Source of the DNA: Mimachlamys varia
Taxonomy: Eukaryota > Mollusca > Bivalvia > Pectinida > Pectinidae
NCBI GenBank assembly: GCA_947623455.1
Contig: OX392528.1
Span: forward strand, 2,273,501 to 2,337,500
Direction of reading: 5' to 3'
Length of the DNA stretch: 64,000 nt
Shown piece by piece: positions 1-12,114 of this stretch. The notes under the pieces were generated by a model. The model made no database searches and was not told the origin of the DNA. It saw only the letters and a program-made list of their open reading frames with translations. How positions within the stretch are numbered: the first letter of the stretch is position 1; every line of letters begins with the position of its first letter. A program made the position numbers and the translations under genes.

Positions 1-3000
1 GGTAGAACTGAAGACAGAGTTAACAGGTAGAACTGTAGACAGAGTTAACAGGAAGAACTGTAGACCGAGTAAACAGGTAGAACTGTTGACAGAGTTAACA
101 GGTAAACCTGTAGACAGAGTTAACATTTAGACCTGTAGACAGAGTTAAAAGGTAGACCTGTAGACAGAGTAAACAGATAGAACTGAAGACAGAGTTAACA
201 GGTAGAACTGTAGACAGAGTTAACATGTAGACCTGTAGACAGATTTAACAGGTAGAACTGTAGACCGAGTTAACAGGTAGAACTGTAGACAGAGTTAACA
301 GGAAGAACTGTATACCGAGTCAATAGGAAGAACTGTAGACAGAGTTAACAAGTAGAACTGTAGACAGAGTTAACAGGTAGAACTGTAGACAGAGTTAACA
401 TGTAGACCTGTAGACAGAGTTAACAGGTAGAACTGTAGACAGAGTTAACAGGTAGAATTGTAGACAGAGTTAACATGTAGAAGTGTAGACAGAGTTAATA
501 TGTAGAACTGTAGACAGAGTTAACATGTAGAACTGTAGACAGAGGTTACATGTAGAACTGTAGACAGAGTTAACATGTAGAACTGTAGACAGAGTTAACA
601 GTTAGAACTGTAGACAGAGTTAACAGGTAGAACTGTAGACCGAGTAAACAGGTAGAACTGTTGACAGAGTTAACAGGTAAACCTGTAGACAGAGTTAACA
701 TTTAGACCTGTAAACAGAGTAAACAGGTAGAACTGTAGAAAGAGTTAACAAGTAGACCTGTAGACAGAGTAAACAGGTAGAACTGTAGAAAGAGTTAACA
801 TGTAGAACTGTAGACAGAGTAAACAGGTAGAACTGTAGAAAGAGTTAACATGTAGAACTGTAGACAGAGTTAACAGGTAGAACTGTAGACCGAGTTAACA
901 GTTAAAACTGTAGACCGAGTTAACAGATAGAACTGTAGACAGAGTTAACAGTTAGACCTGTAGACAGAGTAAACAGGTAGAACTGTAGAAAGAGTTAACA
1001 TGTAGAACTGTAGACAGAGTAAACAGGTAGAACTGTAGAAAGAGTTAACATGTAGAACTGTAGACAGAGTTAACAGGTAGAACTGTAGACAGAGTTAACA
1101 GGTAGACCTGTAGACAGAGTTAACAGGTAGAACTGTAGACAGAGTTAACAGTTAAAACTGTAGACCGAGTTAACAGATAGAACTGTAGACAGAGTTAACA
1201 GTTAGACCTGTAGACAGAGTAAACAGGTAGAACTGTAGAAAGAGTTAACATGTAAAACTGTAGACAGAGTTAACAGGTAGAACTGTAGACAGAGTTAACA
1301 TGTAGACCTGTAGACAGAGTTAACAGGTAGAACTGTAGACAGAGTTAACAGGTAGAATTGTAGACAGAGTTAACATGTAGAAGTGTAGACAGAGTTAATA
1401 TGTAGAACTGTAGACAGAGTTAACAGGTAGAACTGTAGACAGAGGTTACATGTAGAACTGTAGACAGAGTTAACATGTAGAACTGTAGACAGAGTAAACA
1501 GGTAGAACTGTTGACAGAATTAACAGTTAGAACTGTAGACAGGGTTAACAGGTAGAACTGTAGACAGAGTTAACATGTAGAACTGTAGACAGAGTAAACA
1601 GGTAGAACTGTTGACAGAGTTAACAGGTAAACCTGTAGACAGAGTTAACATTTAGACCTGTAGACAGAGTTAAAAGGTAGACCTGTAGACAGAGTAAACA
1701 GATAGAACTGAAGACAGATTTAACAGGTAGAACTATAGACAGAGTTCACAGGTAGAACTGTAGACAGAGTTAACAGCTAGAACTGTAGACAGAGTTAACA
1801 GGAAGGACTGTATACCGAGTCAATAGGAAGAACTGTAGACAGAGTTAACAGGTAGAACTGTAGACAGAGTTAACAGGTAGAATTGTAGACAGAGTTAACA
1901 TGTAGAAGTGTAGACAGAGTTAATATGTAGAACTGTAGACAGAGTTAACATGTAGAACTGTAGACAGAGGTTACATGTAGAACTGTAGACAAAGTTAACA
2001 TGTAGAACTGTAGACAGAGTTAACAGTTAGAACTGTAGACAGAGTTAACAGGTAGAACTGTAGACCGAGTAAACAGGTAGAACTGTTGACAGAGTTAACA
2101 GGTTAACCTGTAGACAGAGTTAACATTTAGACCTGTAGACAGAGTTTAAAGGTAGACCTGTAGACAGAGTAAACAGGTAGAACTGAAGACAGAGTTAACA
2201 GGTAGAACTGTAGACAGAGTTAACAGGAAGAACTGTAGACCGAGTAAACAGGTAGAACTGTTGACAGAGTTAACAGGTAAACCTGTAGACAGAGTTAACA
2301 TTTAGACCTGTAAACAGAGTAAACAGGTAGAACTGTAGAAAGAGTTAACAGGTAGACCTGTAGACAGAGTAAACAGGTAGAACTGTAGAAAGAGTTAACA
2401 TGTAGAACTGTAGACAGAGTAAACAGGTAGAACTGTAGAAAGAGTTAACATGTAGAACTGTAGACAGAGTTAACAGGTAGAACTGTAGACAGAGTTAACA
2501 GTTAAAACTGTAGACCGAGTTAACAGATAGAACTGTAGACAGAGTTAACAGTTAGACCTGTAGACAGAGTAAACAGGTAGAACTGTAGAAAGAGTTAACA
2601 TGTAGAACTGTAGACAGAGTAAACAGGTAGAACTGTAGAAAGAGTTAACATGTAGAACTGTAGACAGAGTTAACAGGTAGAACTGTAGACAGAGTTAACA
2701 GGTAGACCTGTAGACAGAGTTAACAGGTAGAACTGTAGACAGAGTTAACAGTTAAAACTGTAGACCGAGTTAACAGATAGAACTGTAGACAGAGTTAACA
2801 GCTAGAACTGTAGACAGAGTTAACAGGTAGAACTGTAGACAGAGTTAACAGGTAGAACTGTAGACAGAGTTAACAGGTAGAACTGTAGACAGAGTTAACA
2901 GTTAGAACTGTAGACAGAGTTAACAGTTAAAACTGTAGACCGAGTTAACAGATAGAACTGTAGACAGAGTTAACAGCTAGAACTGTAGACAGGGTTAACA

Positions 3001-5886
3001 GGTAGAACTGTAGACAGAGTTAACAGTTAGAACTGTAGACAGAGTTAACAGGTAGACCTGTAGACAGAGTAAACAGGTAGAACTGTTGACAGAGTTAACA
3101 GTTAGAACTGTAGACCGAGTTAACAGGTAGAACTGTAGACAGAGTTAACAGGTAGACCTGTAGAGAGAGTTAACAGGAAGAACTGTTGACAGAGTTAACA
3201 GGTAGACAGAGTTAACAGGTAGACATGTAGACAGAGTTAACAGGTAGACATGTAGACAGAGTTAACAGGTAGAACTGTAGACAGAGTTAACAGGTAGAAC
3301 TGAAGACCGAGTAAACAGGTAGAACTGTTGACAGAGTTAACAGGTTAACCTGTAGACAGAGTTAACATTTAGACCTGTAGACAGAGTTTAAAGGTAGACC
3401 TGTAGACAGAGTAAACAGGTAGAACTGAAGACAGAGTTAACAGGTAGAACTGTAGACAGAGTTAACAGGAAGAACTGTAGACCGAGTAAACAGGTAGAAC
3501 TGTTGACAGAGTTAACAGGTAAACCTGTAGACAGAGTTAACATTTAGACCTGTAAACAGAGTAAACAGGTAGAACTGTAGAAAGAGTTAACAGGTAGACA
3601 TGTAGACAGAGTAAACAGGTAGAACTGTAGAAAGAGTTAACATGTAGAACTGTAGACAGAGTAAACAGGTAGAACTGTAGAAAGAGTTAACATGTAGAAC
3701 TGTAGACAGAGTTAACAGGTAGAACTGTAGACAGAGTTAACAGTTAAAACTGTAGACCGAGTTAACAGATAGAACTGTAGACAGAGTTAACAGTTAGACC
3801 TGTAGACAGAGTTAACATTTAGACCTGTAAACAGAGTAAACAGGTAGAACTGTAGAAAGAGTTAACAGGTAGACCTGTAGACAGAGTAAACAGGTAGAAC
3901 TGTAGAAAGAGTTAACATGTAGAACTGTAGACAGAGTAAACAGGTAGAACTGTAGAAAGAGTTAACATGTAGAACTGTAGACAGAGTTAACAGGTAGAAC
4001 TGTAGACAGAGTTAACAGTTAAAACTGTAGACCGAGTTAACAGATAGAACTGTAGACAGAGTTAACAGTTAGACCTGTAGACAGAGTAAACAGGTAGAAC
4101 TGTAGAAAGAGTTAACATGTAGAACTGTAGACAGAGTAAACAGGTAGAACTGTAGAAAGAGTTAACATGTAGAACTGTAGACAGAGTTAACATGTAGACC
4201 TGTAGAGAGAGTTAACAGGAAGAACTGTTGACAGAGTTAACAGGTAGACAGAGTTAACAGGTAGACATGTAGACAGAGTTAACAGGTAGAACTGTAGACA
4301 GAGTAAACAGTTAGAACTGTAGACCGAGTTAACAGGTAGAACTGTAGACAGAGTTAACAGTTAGAACTGTAGACCGAGTTAACAGGTAGACCTGTAGACA
4401 GAGTTAACAGGTAGAACTATTGACAGAGTTAACAGGTAGACAGAGTTAACATGTAGACCTGTAGACAGAGTTAACATGTAGAACTGTAGACAGAGTTACC
4501 AGGAATAACTGTAGACAGAGTTAACAGTTAGAACTGTAGACCGAGTTAACAGGTAGAACTGTAGACAGAGTTAACAGTTAGAACTGTAGACAGAGTTAAC
4601 AGGAAAAACTGTTGACAGAGTTACCAGGTAGAACTGTTGACAGAGTTACCAGGTAGAACTGTTGACAGAGTTACCAGGTAGACAGAGTTAACATGTAGAC
4701 CTGTAGACAGAGTTAACAGGTAGAACTGTAGACAGAGTTAACAGGTAGAACTGTAGACAGAGTTAACAGGTAGAAATGTAGACAGAGTTAACAGTTAGAA
4801 CTGTAGACCGAGTTAACAGGTAGAACTGTAGACAGAGTTAACAGTTAGAACTGTAGACCGAGTTAACAGGTAGAACTGTAGACAGAGTTAACAGTTAGAA
4901 CTGTAGACAGAGTTAACAGGTAGACCTGTAGACAGAGTAAACAGGTAGAACTGTTGACAGAGTTAACAGTTAGAACTGTAGACCGAGTTAACAGGTAGAA
5001 CTGTAGACAGAGTTAACAGGTAGACCTGTAGAGAGAGTTATCAGGAAGAACTGTTGACAGAGTTAACAGGTAGACAGAGTTAACAGGTAGACATGTAGAC
5101 AGAGTTAACAGGTAGAACTGTAGACAGAGTAAACAGTTAGAACTGTAGACCGAGTTAACAGGTAGAACTGTAGACAGAGTTAACAGTTAGAACTGTAGAC
5201 CGAGTTAACAGGTAGACCTGTAGACAGAGTTAACAGGTAGAACTATTGACAGAGTTAACAGGTAGACAGAGTTAACATGTAGACCTGTAGACAGAGTTAA
5301 CATGTAGAACTGTAGACAGAGTTACCAGGAATAACTGTAGACAGAGTTAACAGTTAGAACTGTAGACCGAGTTAACAGGTAGAACTGTAGACAGAGTTAA
5401 CAGTTAGAACTGTAGACAGAGTTAACAGGAAAAACTGTTGACAGAGTTACCAGGTAGAACTGTTGACAGAGTTACCAGGTAGAACTGTTGACAGAGTTAC
5501 CAGGTAGACAGAGTTAACATGTAGACCTGTAGACAGAGTTAACATGTAGAATTGTCCACAGAGCTAACAGATAGAACTGAAGACAGAGTTGACAGTTGGA
5601 ACTGTAGACATAGTTAACAGGTAGAACTGTTGACAGAGTTACCAGGTAGAACTGTTGACATAGTTACCAGGTAGACAGAGTTAACATGTAGACCTGTAGA
5701 CAGAGTAAACAGGTAGAATTGTCCACAGAGCTAACAGATAGAACTGAAGACAGAGTTGACAGTTGGAACTGTAGACAGAGTTAACATGTAGACCTGTAGA
5801 CAGAGTAAACAGGTAGAATTGTCCACAGAGCTAACAGATAGAATTGTCCACAGAGCTAACAGATAGAACTGAAGACAGAGTTAAAA
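1..5886. repeat. 25-bp minisatellite array, about 235 units
   Basis: Head-to-tail copies of a 25-bp unit with core GTAGAACTGTAGACAGAG followed by TTAACAG. The array is already in progress at base 1, so its left edge lies outside the window. Common variants change AACTG to ACCTG, GACAG to GACCG, or TTAACA to TAAACA. From about 3190 onward a 17-bp short unit (8-bp internal deletion) appears several times. Marker variants recur at spacings that are multiples of 25 (for example 101, 676, 1626, 2101 and 2276), so blocks of units have been copied as groups. TAG and TAA in the unit close every frame; there is no coding potential. Confidence 0.98.
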
Positions 5887-7232
5887 AGTAATATTTACTT
5901 TATTTATTTTACAACAATTATGGAACAGTTATATAACTTATATTAATCACTCTTGGTGGCCCAGATGTTAGCGTGCGAGGGGTCTTACTGTTGGAGGAAA
6001 CCGGAGTACCCGGGGAATACCCACGTAGTCGGGCAGGTGACCCCATACCTTTTCACGTCCGGTTGGGAGTTGACAGGTAAGTCTGCTGATGCTGATAGAG
6101 ATTCATGACTTATAGCAATCGGTTAAGTTATGATTAGATAAACAAAAAGAAACATGACGAAAAATAAGACGTAGATTTGAAACTGGAAACCGTCATGACA
6201 CCGATCAACATGTGTAAGTCACGAGACAAAGAAAGTGAGTCCTCATGATCATCGCTCGAAATTTACCAGAATCCAAGATGGCACACCAGAATCCTATTCC
6301 ACCCGCACCATCTGTAACACGCCCAAAGATCACTGGTAAGCGATGTCCTTACTACAGAAACTTGACTTTCATTTATCATGTTAAACTCTTTCGGATTTAT
6401 TTTTGTGACAAATTAGAAAGATTGATGAGATTCTAATGAGTTTATGGGATAATGAATGGCCTCTCTATCGCGTCATTACTCAGTATTGACAGGCGTATGT
6501 GTTTGACCTCTAACCCCGCTATCTTGGACAAGTACTGTTATCGCTGTGCTATAGTTTTACATGTTGTTAACATACCGTAAGAAACGCTCGCTAATTAATT
6601 AGTCTCTTTATACACACATCCAGCAATTACCCTAAACGGCCACGAAACATTTGCAGCTCCAAGATTGGTTATGGCTTTGTTCAGAAACACATACACGGCA
6701 CGCCCTTTTGATGTCTGCTAATAGCAAAATACACGCTCCTTCAGAGAGAGAGAAAAAAAAACTTCAAGATAAACGAATATAAGTGTCACGGAAAAAGAGC
6801 TGCAGGTCCGGAACGAAGCTCGTTATACAAGTATGTAAGAATTCGGAACAACGTGAAAACAATTCCAACCCAAACTGGTCATTAGTTCCTGATTAGGAAC
6901 GATAAGTCTGGCGATAATTTATCATTTTGGTGTCATTTTAACAACCATATAAATTAATTAATATACAAACACCGTGTCAGACAAGTACTGTGCCCAAGAC
7001 GCCCCCTTGTCCCCCTCCCTCCTGCCCTCCCCTCTATAAATCACCACTGACGAGATTAGCGCGATATTTAGATGGTTTGGTATGGGGCAATACACTTCCA
7101 TACATTGTCAGTAATGTCAGATTGTTATGCCGACATTCTCCTGTCAAGAATCTGCCAAAATTCTTCGGATAGTGTCCAGATTATTGTTCTCCAATTGGAC
7201 GCCATAACAGCAAAGTGTATAACCTTAGCGAT
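5887..7232. other. Spacer without recognisable gene
   Basis: Non-tandem, AT-rich DNA between two arrays. Apart from the SINE-like segment near its left end I see only short ORFs (the longest about 60 codons) that resemble nothing known and lack convincing splice or start context. A pyrimidine-rich CCCCCTTGTCCCCC patch lies near 7003. Confidence 0.6.
5948..6078 (+). mobile_element. SINE-like dispersed repeat fragment
   Basis: TGGTGGCCCAGATGTTAGCG (about 5955-5974) resembles the A box of a tRNA-derived promoter with one mismatch. It is followed by GGAGGAAACCGGAGTACCCG (5993-6012) and a GC-rich stretch to about 6078. The GGAGGAAACCGGAG-type block is, from memory, a recurrent dispersed motif in marine invertebrate and fish genomes and is often SINE-associated. 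I see no clear B box, A-rich tail or target duplication, so this may be a fragment or another class of dispersed repeat. Confidence 0.35.
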
Positions 7233-7996
7233 ACCGCGTACCAGTAAACAGGACTGTTAGATACGTACACCGGTAACCAGGACTGTTAAATACGTACACC
7301 AGTAACCAGGACTGTTATATACGTACCCCAGTAACCAGGACTGTAAGATACGTACACCGGTAACCAGGACTGTTATAAACGTACACCAGTAACCAGGACT
7401 GTTAGATACATGTACTATACATATTCTTACACCAGTAACCAGGACTGTTAGATACTAAACATATACTTACACCAGTAACCAGGACTGTTATATACGTACA
7501 CCAGTAACCAGGACTGTTATATACGTTCACCGGTAACCAGGACTGTTATATACCATACATATACGTACACCAGTAACCAGGACTGTAATATACTATACAT
7601 ACACGTATACCAGTAACCAGGACTGTTATACACGTACACCGGTAACCAGGACTGTTATATACAATTCATATACGTACGCCAGTAACCAGGACTGTTATAT
7701 ACGTACAACACCAGTAACCAGGACTGCTATATACGTACACCAGTAACCAGGACTGTTAGATACTATACATATACGTACACCAGTAACCAGGACTGTTAGA
7801 TACTATACATATATGACACCAGTAACCAGGACTGTTATATACGTACACCAGTAGCCAGGACTGTTATATACGCACACCGGTAACCAGGACTGTTATATAC
7901 GTACACCGGTAATTAGGACTGTTATTTACGTACACCGGTAACTAGGACTGTTATATACGTACACCGGTAACTAGGACTGTTAGCTAATATACCTAT
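7233..7996. repeat. 29-bp minisatellite, left part of a split array
   Basis: Units with core ACACCAGTAACCAGGACTGT, spaced mostly 29 bp, with longer units that carry an extra ACTATACAT-type insert. GGTAACC and AGTAACC alternate. The array is cut at 7996 by a hAT-like element and resumes at 9344 with the same core, so the two parts were once continuous. Confidence 0.95.
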
Positions 7997-8526
7997 CAGG
8001 AGCGTAGCTGCCATGTAAGCACATAAGTCCGTGCTTGCACATCATTTTTCCAAAGTATGTGTATAAAAGTCGAGATATTTCATAATTCGACTAATATTCT
8101 TTAGTCCACTGATAATGGTCCTCTTTTTAATCAACTCGTCAGATTAACAGACCAGGCTGCATGGAGTTTGTTATTCGTATAATCATATGTCATATCTGGT
8201 TTTAATCACATATAACTGACCCGTTCAGTCATGTCATACGACAAAAGTCATGAATATGGTATCACACAATGTAATAACACCATTGTGACGCCATAACAAA
8301 TGACGTCTTTATGACGTTATATGACTATAATTTAATCTTGTTTGAAACAAGCATTTCCACTGGCTTAAAAAAAAAAATATGCTATCAGCCCATAGCGTAA
8401 AAATAACGTCGCCGTTTACAACGTCGCTTTTGATTACTTAATGTAGCAGCGTAATAATTTTTTAAGAGAAAAGAGTCCATCAATAAAGTGAATTTTCGCA
8501 TGGTATAGATTAAAATATAAGGAGTA

Positions 8527-8669
8527 ACTTGAATCTTTTTTTTGTTACGGGGTTATAACACAAGCAACCGGAGTGTACTCTTATCATAAACTGCTTCACG
8601 GTTTACTTAAAATACACTCCGTTTTTTTTTTGTGTTATACCTCCATAGTATAAAAAAATAGATTCAAGT
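8527..8669. repeat. Foldback (hairpin) inside the hAT-like element
   Basis: ACTTGAATCT at 8527 pairs with AGATTCAAGT at 8660; further in, TTATAACACAA pairs with TTGTGTTATA, and CGGAGTGTA pairs with TACACTCCG. Poly-T and poly-A runs also face each other. The imperfect arms are about 55-60 bp around a loop of about 30 bp. It may be a nested MITE or a structural part of the host element. Confidence 0.8.
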
Positions 8670-8777
8670 TGATCTTTAATTCTCGGAAGTGAAATTTACC
8701 TTTTTTTTCAAGAAATAAATTTGAAAGTTTTGGTGTATTTTCTCATGAATATAAGTTATGTTATAAATATAATCTAA

Positions 8778-8889
8778 CACTCGTGTCAATGCTACTGTAT
8801 AATTTAATGTCACTCGCCTAAAGACTCGTGACATATTAAATTGTATCTAACTCGTTTTAAGAATCCCATATTACACATTGACACTCATG
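8778..8889. repeat. Second foldback inside the hAT-like element
   Basis: An inner stem joins TATAATTTAATGTCAC (8798-8813) with GTGACATATTAAATTGTA (about 8828-8845). An outer stem joins ACTCGTGTCAATG (about 8779-8791) with CATTGACACTCATG (8876-8889). No coding potential. Confidence 0.75.
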
Positions 8890-9343
8890 CAAGATCCTCT
8901 ATTTAGTGCATCTATATTTTAATATATAAATATCGCCGATTTTGGTTTGACTTTTCGCTCAGTTCGAATAAAATGACAGAAAAATTTGATGATGAGCCTA
9001 TTAAATTATGCGAAATTATGCTGACGAAAATAAGCGAGATTTCTAACTACAACTGTAACTGACTGAGTTGAAAGCGGCAAAATCACATTGCATAATACTT
9101 ACTGACAGAGACGTAAATGTAACACAGATGGATTTTATGTCTCTGTTATTACTTACTAACGAGTAAATGACTTAAGAAACGTATGTATATTAATTTTGTT
9201 TTCAAGACATTATGGAAGTAAAACATTTTATTTTCACATCAATGATGTGTATAATGATACGACCAAATGGCACCATATTTGAAGTAATTGCTAATAAACG
9301 CTCGCAGGGCTTGCACATTGAAACACCTCCAGCTACGCCCCTG

Positions 9344-9974
9344 CGTATAGTTGCATTCCGGTAACCAGGACTGTTAGCTAATATACGTACACCGGTTACC
9401 AGGACTGTTATATACGTACACCGGTTACCAGGACTGTTATATACGTACATCGGTAACCAGGCTAGTTAGCTAATATACGTACACCGGCAACCAGGCTTGA
9501 TAGCTAATATACGTACACCGGTAGCCAGGACTGTTATATACGTACACCCGTAACCAGGACTGTTATATTCGTACACCGGTGACTAGGCTTGTTAGCTAAT
9601 ATACGTACACCGGTAACCAGGACTGTTAGCTAATATGCGTACACCGGTAATCAGGACTGTTAGCTAATATACGTACACCGGTAATCAGGACTGTTAGCTA
9701 ATATACGTACACCGGTAACTAGGACTGTTAACTAATATACGAACACCGGTAGCCAGGACTGTTAACTTATATACGTACACCGGTAACTAGGTTTGTTAGC
9801 GAATATACGTACACGGGTAACCAGGAATGTTAGCTAATATACGTTCACCGATAATCATGACTGTTAGCTAATAAACGTACACCGGTAACCAGGCTAGTTA
9901 GCTAATTTACGTACACCGGTAACCAGGACTGTTAGCTAATATACGTACACCGGTAACCAGGCTTGTTAGGTAAT
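9344..9974. repeat. 34-bp minisatellite, middle part of a split array
   Basis: Same family as the array ending at 7996, but most units are 34 bp because GCTAA is inserted after GTTA (core GTTAGCTAATATACGTACAC, then CGGTAACCAGGACT). It is cut at 9974 by a LINE copy. An 82-codon minus-strand ORF (9202-9450) merely runs across the element-array junction and is not a gene. Confidence 0.95.
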
Positions 9975-12114
9975 TTTCTCCATAGGTGGCCGAAAATAAC
10001 AGAAAGTCAGTTTATATAATCAATTAAGAAAAATAATGTGAACTGAAAATTAATTTTGTATAAACACAAAACAAATAAAATTAACAAGGGAGATAACTAG
10101 TAAATGTTGACAAATACAAGCACAACACATGTATACACAATACACAACACAAGCACATGTACAATAGATACATAGTACATTACTCTCTATAACTTTGATG
10201 AACATAAATAATGTTATATACAATTATTTATATTGTATGTTTACTTGTATATACATAATAACTAAACAGCCAAAATACCTGACCAAAAGTCCACATGCAA
10301 GTATATATACTGCACAGGTCATCTGTAAATTGGACTGCCCAACATAAATATTACAAATGAAGTTTAATTAATTTATACAGAGAAATCAATATTAGAGAGT
10401 TTACTTAGATTATAAAATACTATTCAATTTAGGACTCATCAATCAGTCAGCCATACTGTTATGCTATTGGTGGAAAAATAATATTTTTTTAAATAGTTAA
10501 ATGTATATGTACATGCCTTCATGATACATATTATAGGTAATAAAGTTTGAAGCGTTTAGATTTACCAATGAAATTTAAGACATCTTTTAAAATTTGCCTG
10601 TTTACATCTACATTACAGAAAGGGCATCCGTGAAGGAAAGTATGTATATTTACATGATTATGATTACCATAATTATTTAAAGAAGCCAAAGATCATGTCT
10701 CTGTTCATTATACATGAGGCAATTAAAAACAATAATGAGATACAGTTTCAAAATTAAAAGAACATGAACATGCTGGACTGGCTAATAAGTGATCTTTATG
10801 TAAATCGAAATTGAGGTCACTGCACTCATTTCTAAGTTGACATAGAACAATATTGGCCCTTCTGTCCCCTTCTAATTTAAAAATTGAAGAAGTTATATTT
10901 GTTGTAACTTTATTTATTAAAGATCGTTTAAAACTAGAAAGTGATGGAGCATTAAACAATGTAACATCCATATTATTAACCGTTCGGCACATATAGGGAA
11001 AAAAGCTTTCAAAATAATTATTTGTTCTGCAGAGAGGTGGATTGAAGTGTCTTATTCGTCTAATTGAGTGAGGGTTGTTATTTTGAATGTTCATGAAAGG
11101 ATAAATGATTTCTTGTAAGTAATGAGGTGCTATACCGTGAAATATTTTATACATCATTATAAGTTTATGTTAGTGTCGTTTTGCTGCAAGTGTTTCCCAT
11201 TCAAGTTCGTTATAAAGTTTATTGTGAGATGTTCCAGAACGAAGACCGGTTATAATTTTAGCAGCTTCCAATTGAACAGATTCTAACAAGTCGCTTGATT
11301 GCAAAGAACAATTATCCCATACTATATCTGCGTATTTTAAGATAGGTCTAATAAATGAAGTATATATTTTAATTAATGTTTTTCTGTCAACTTTAGTTTT
11401 AATATAACGAAGGATGTTAAGTCTATTGGAAGTTTTTTCATAAATAAACTGTATATGTTGGTTCCATGTAGCATCATCTTTGAGTATAAGACCTAAGTGT
11501 TTGTGTGAGGGTGCGTCACTGATTATATTATCCTAGAAAGATATTGGAGGATGTACAGGTTTTTTTCTGGAAAATACAACATATTTTGTTTTTAGTGGAT
11601 TAAACTTTATGTCCCATAGGTTTGCCCAGTCATTAATATTATCAAGATCATCAGTGAGAGCTTGTGCTGCCTGAGCTGGATTATCATCAATGATCACATA
11701 TAGGAAGGTGTCATCTGCAAAAAGCTTTATGTTAGTAGAAATATTTTCAGTTATATCATTAATATATATTAAGAATAAAAGTGGCCCAAGAACAGATCCT
11801 TGAGGTACACCCGCATTTACAACTTTAAACTGTGAAAAGTAGCCTTCAGTAGTAACTCTTTGCATTCTATCAAGTAAATAATTTTTAAACCATAGAAGTA
11901 AATTCCCTCCAATACCATACGATTGTAGCTTATTTATAAGACCTGTATGCCAAACTCTATCAAAAGCTTTACTTACATCACAAAAAATAAATCTTAATTC
12001 CTTACCTTGATCCATATTACTGACTATTTCATTATACATAAACAATAATTGATTAACAGTAGAGTCACCATGAATAGAATTATCCATTAAGTAATTGTAG
12101 AGACTTTTAAAATA
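9975..12114 (-). mobile_element. 5'-truncated non-LTR retrotransposon (LINE)
   Basis: A minus-strand LINE copy of about 2.1 kb carrying most of a reverse transcriptase plus about 550 bp of 3' untranslated DNA (9975-10530). It lies inside the 29/34-bp minisatellite. Flanks read GTTAGGTAAT (9965-9974) and TTAAGCTAAT (12115-12124), close to a duplicated target GTTAGCTAAT. The 3' part contains AAGGGAGATAACT, a motif common in mollusc repeats. Truncation before the N-terminal part of the RT, and absence of an endonuclease domain, are typical of incomplete reverse transcription. Confidence 0.92.
10531..12113 (-). pseudogene. LINE reverse transcriptase, broken
   Basis: The fragment starts near the GDSTVNQLL motif and contains the diagnostic RT blocks FCDVSKAFDRVWH, AGVPQGSVLGPLLFLIYIND and FADDT, in that order (ORF 11533-12087). 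The frame continues past a TAG stop near 11530 through the thumb region, HLGLILKDDATWNQHI and IRPILKYADIVW, then a TAA stop near 11160. It resumes as MMYKIFHGIAPHYL (10723-11157) with a C-terminal region rich in Cys and His. A final block, LHGCPFCNVDVNRQILKDV, lies in another frame and ends at 10531. Two in-frame stops plus at least one frameshift show it is dead. Family: Jockey/CR1/L2-type animal LINE; the exact clade is uncertain. Confidence 0.92.

Larger units (their letters stand above)
7997..9343. mobile_element. hAT-like non-autonomous DNA transposon, 1347 bp
   Basis: The insert starts with CAGGAGCGTAGCTG (7997-8010) and ends with the inverse of CAGGGGCGTAGCTG (9330-9343): a 14-bp terminal inverted repeat with one mismatch. 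CAGGGGCGTAGC-type termini are typical of hAT elements. It interrupts a minisatellite cleanly, which fixes both ends. Flanks read CCTAT on the left and CGTAT on the right, so the target duplication is either degraded or shorter than the 8 bp expected of hAT. No transposase-like ORF is present. The interior carries two imperfect palindromes. Confidence 0.7.

Noticed and set aside
1..5886. CRISPR-like regular repeats
   Set aside because: There are no unique spacers between repeats; units abut directly, and the DNA is eukaryotic.
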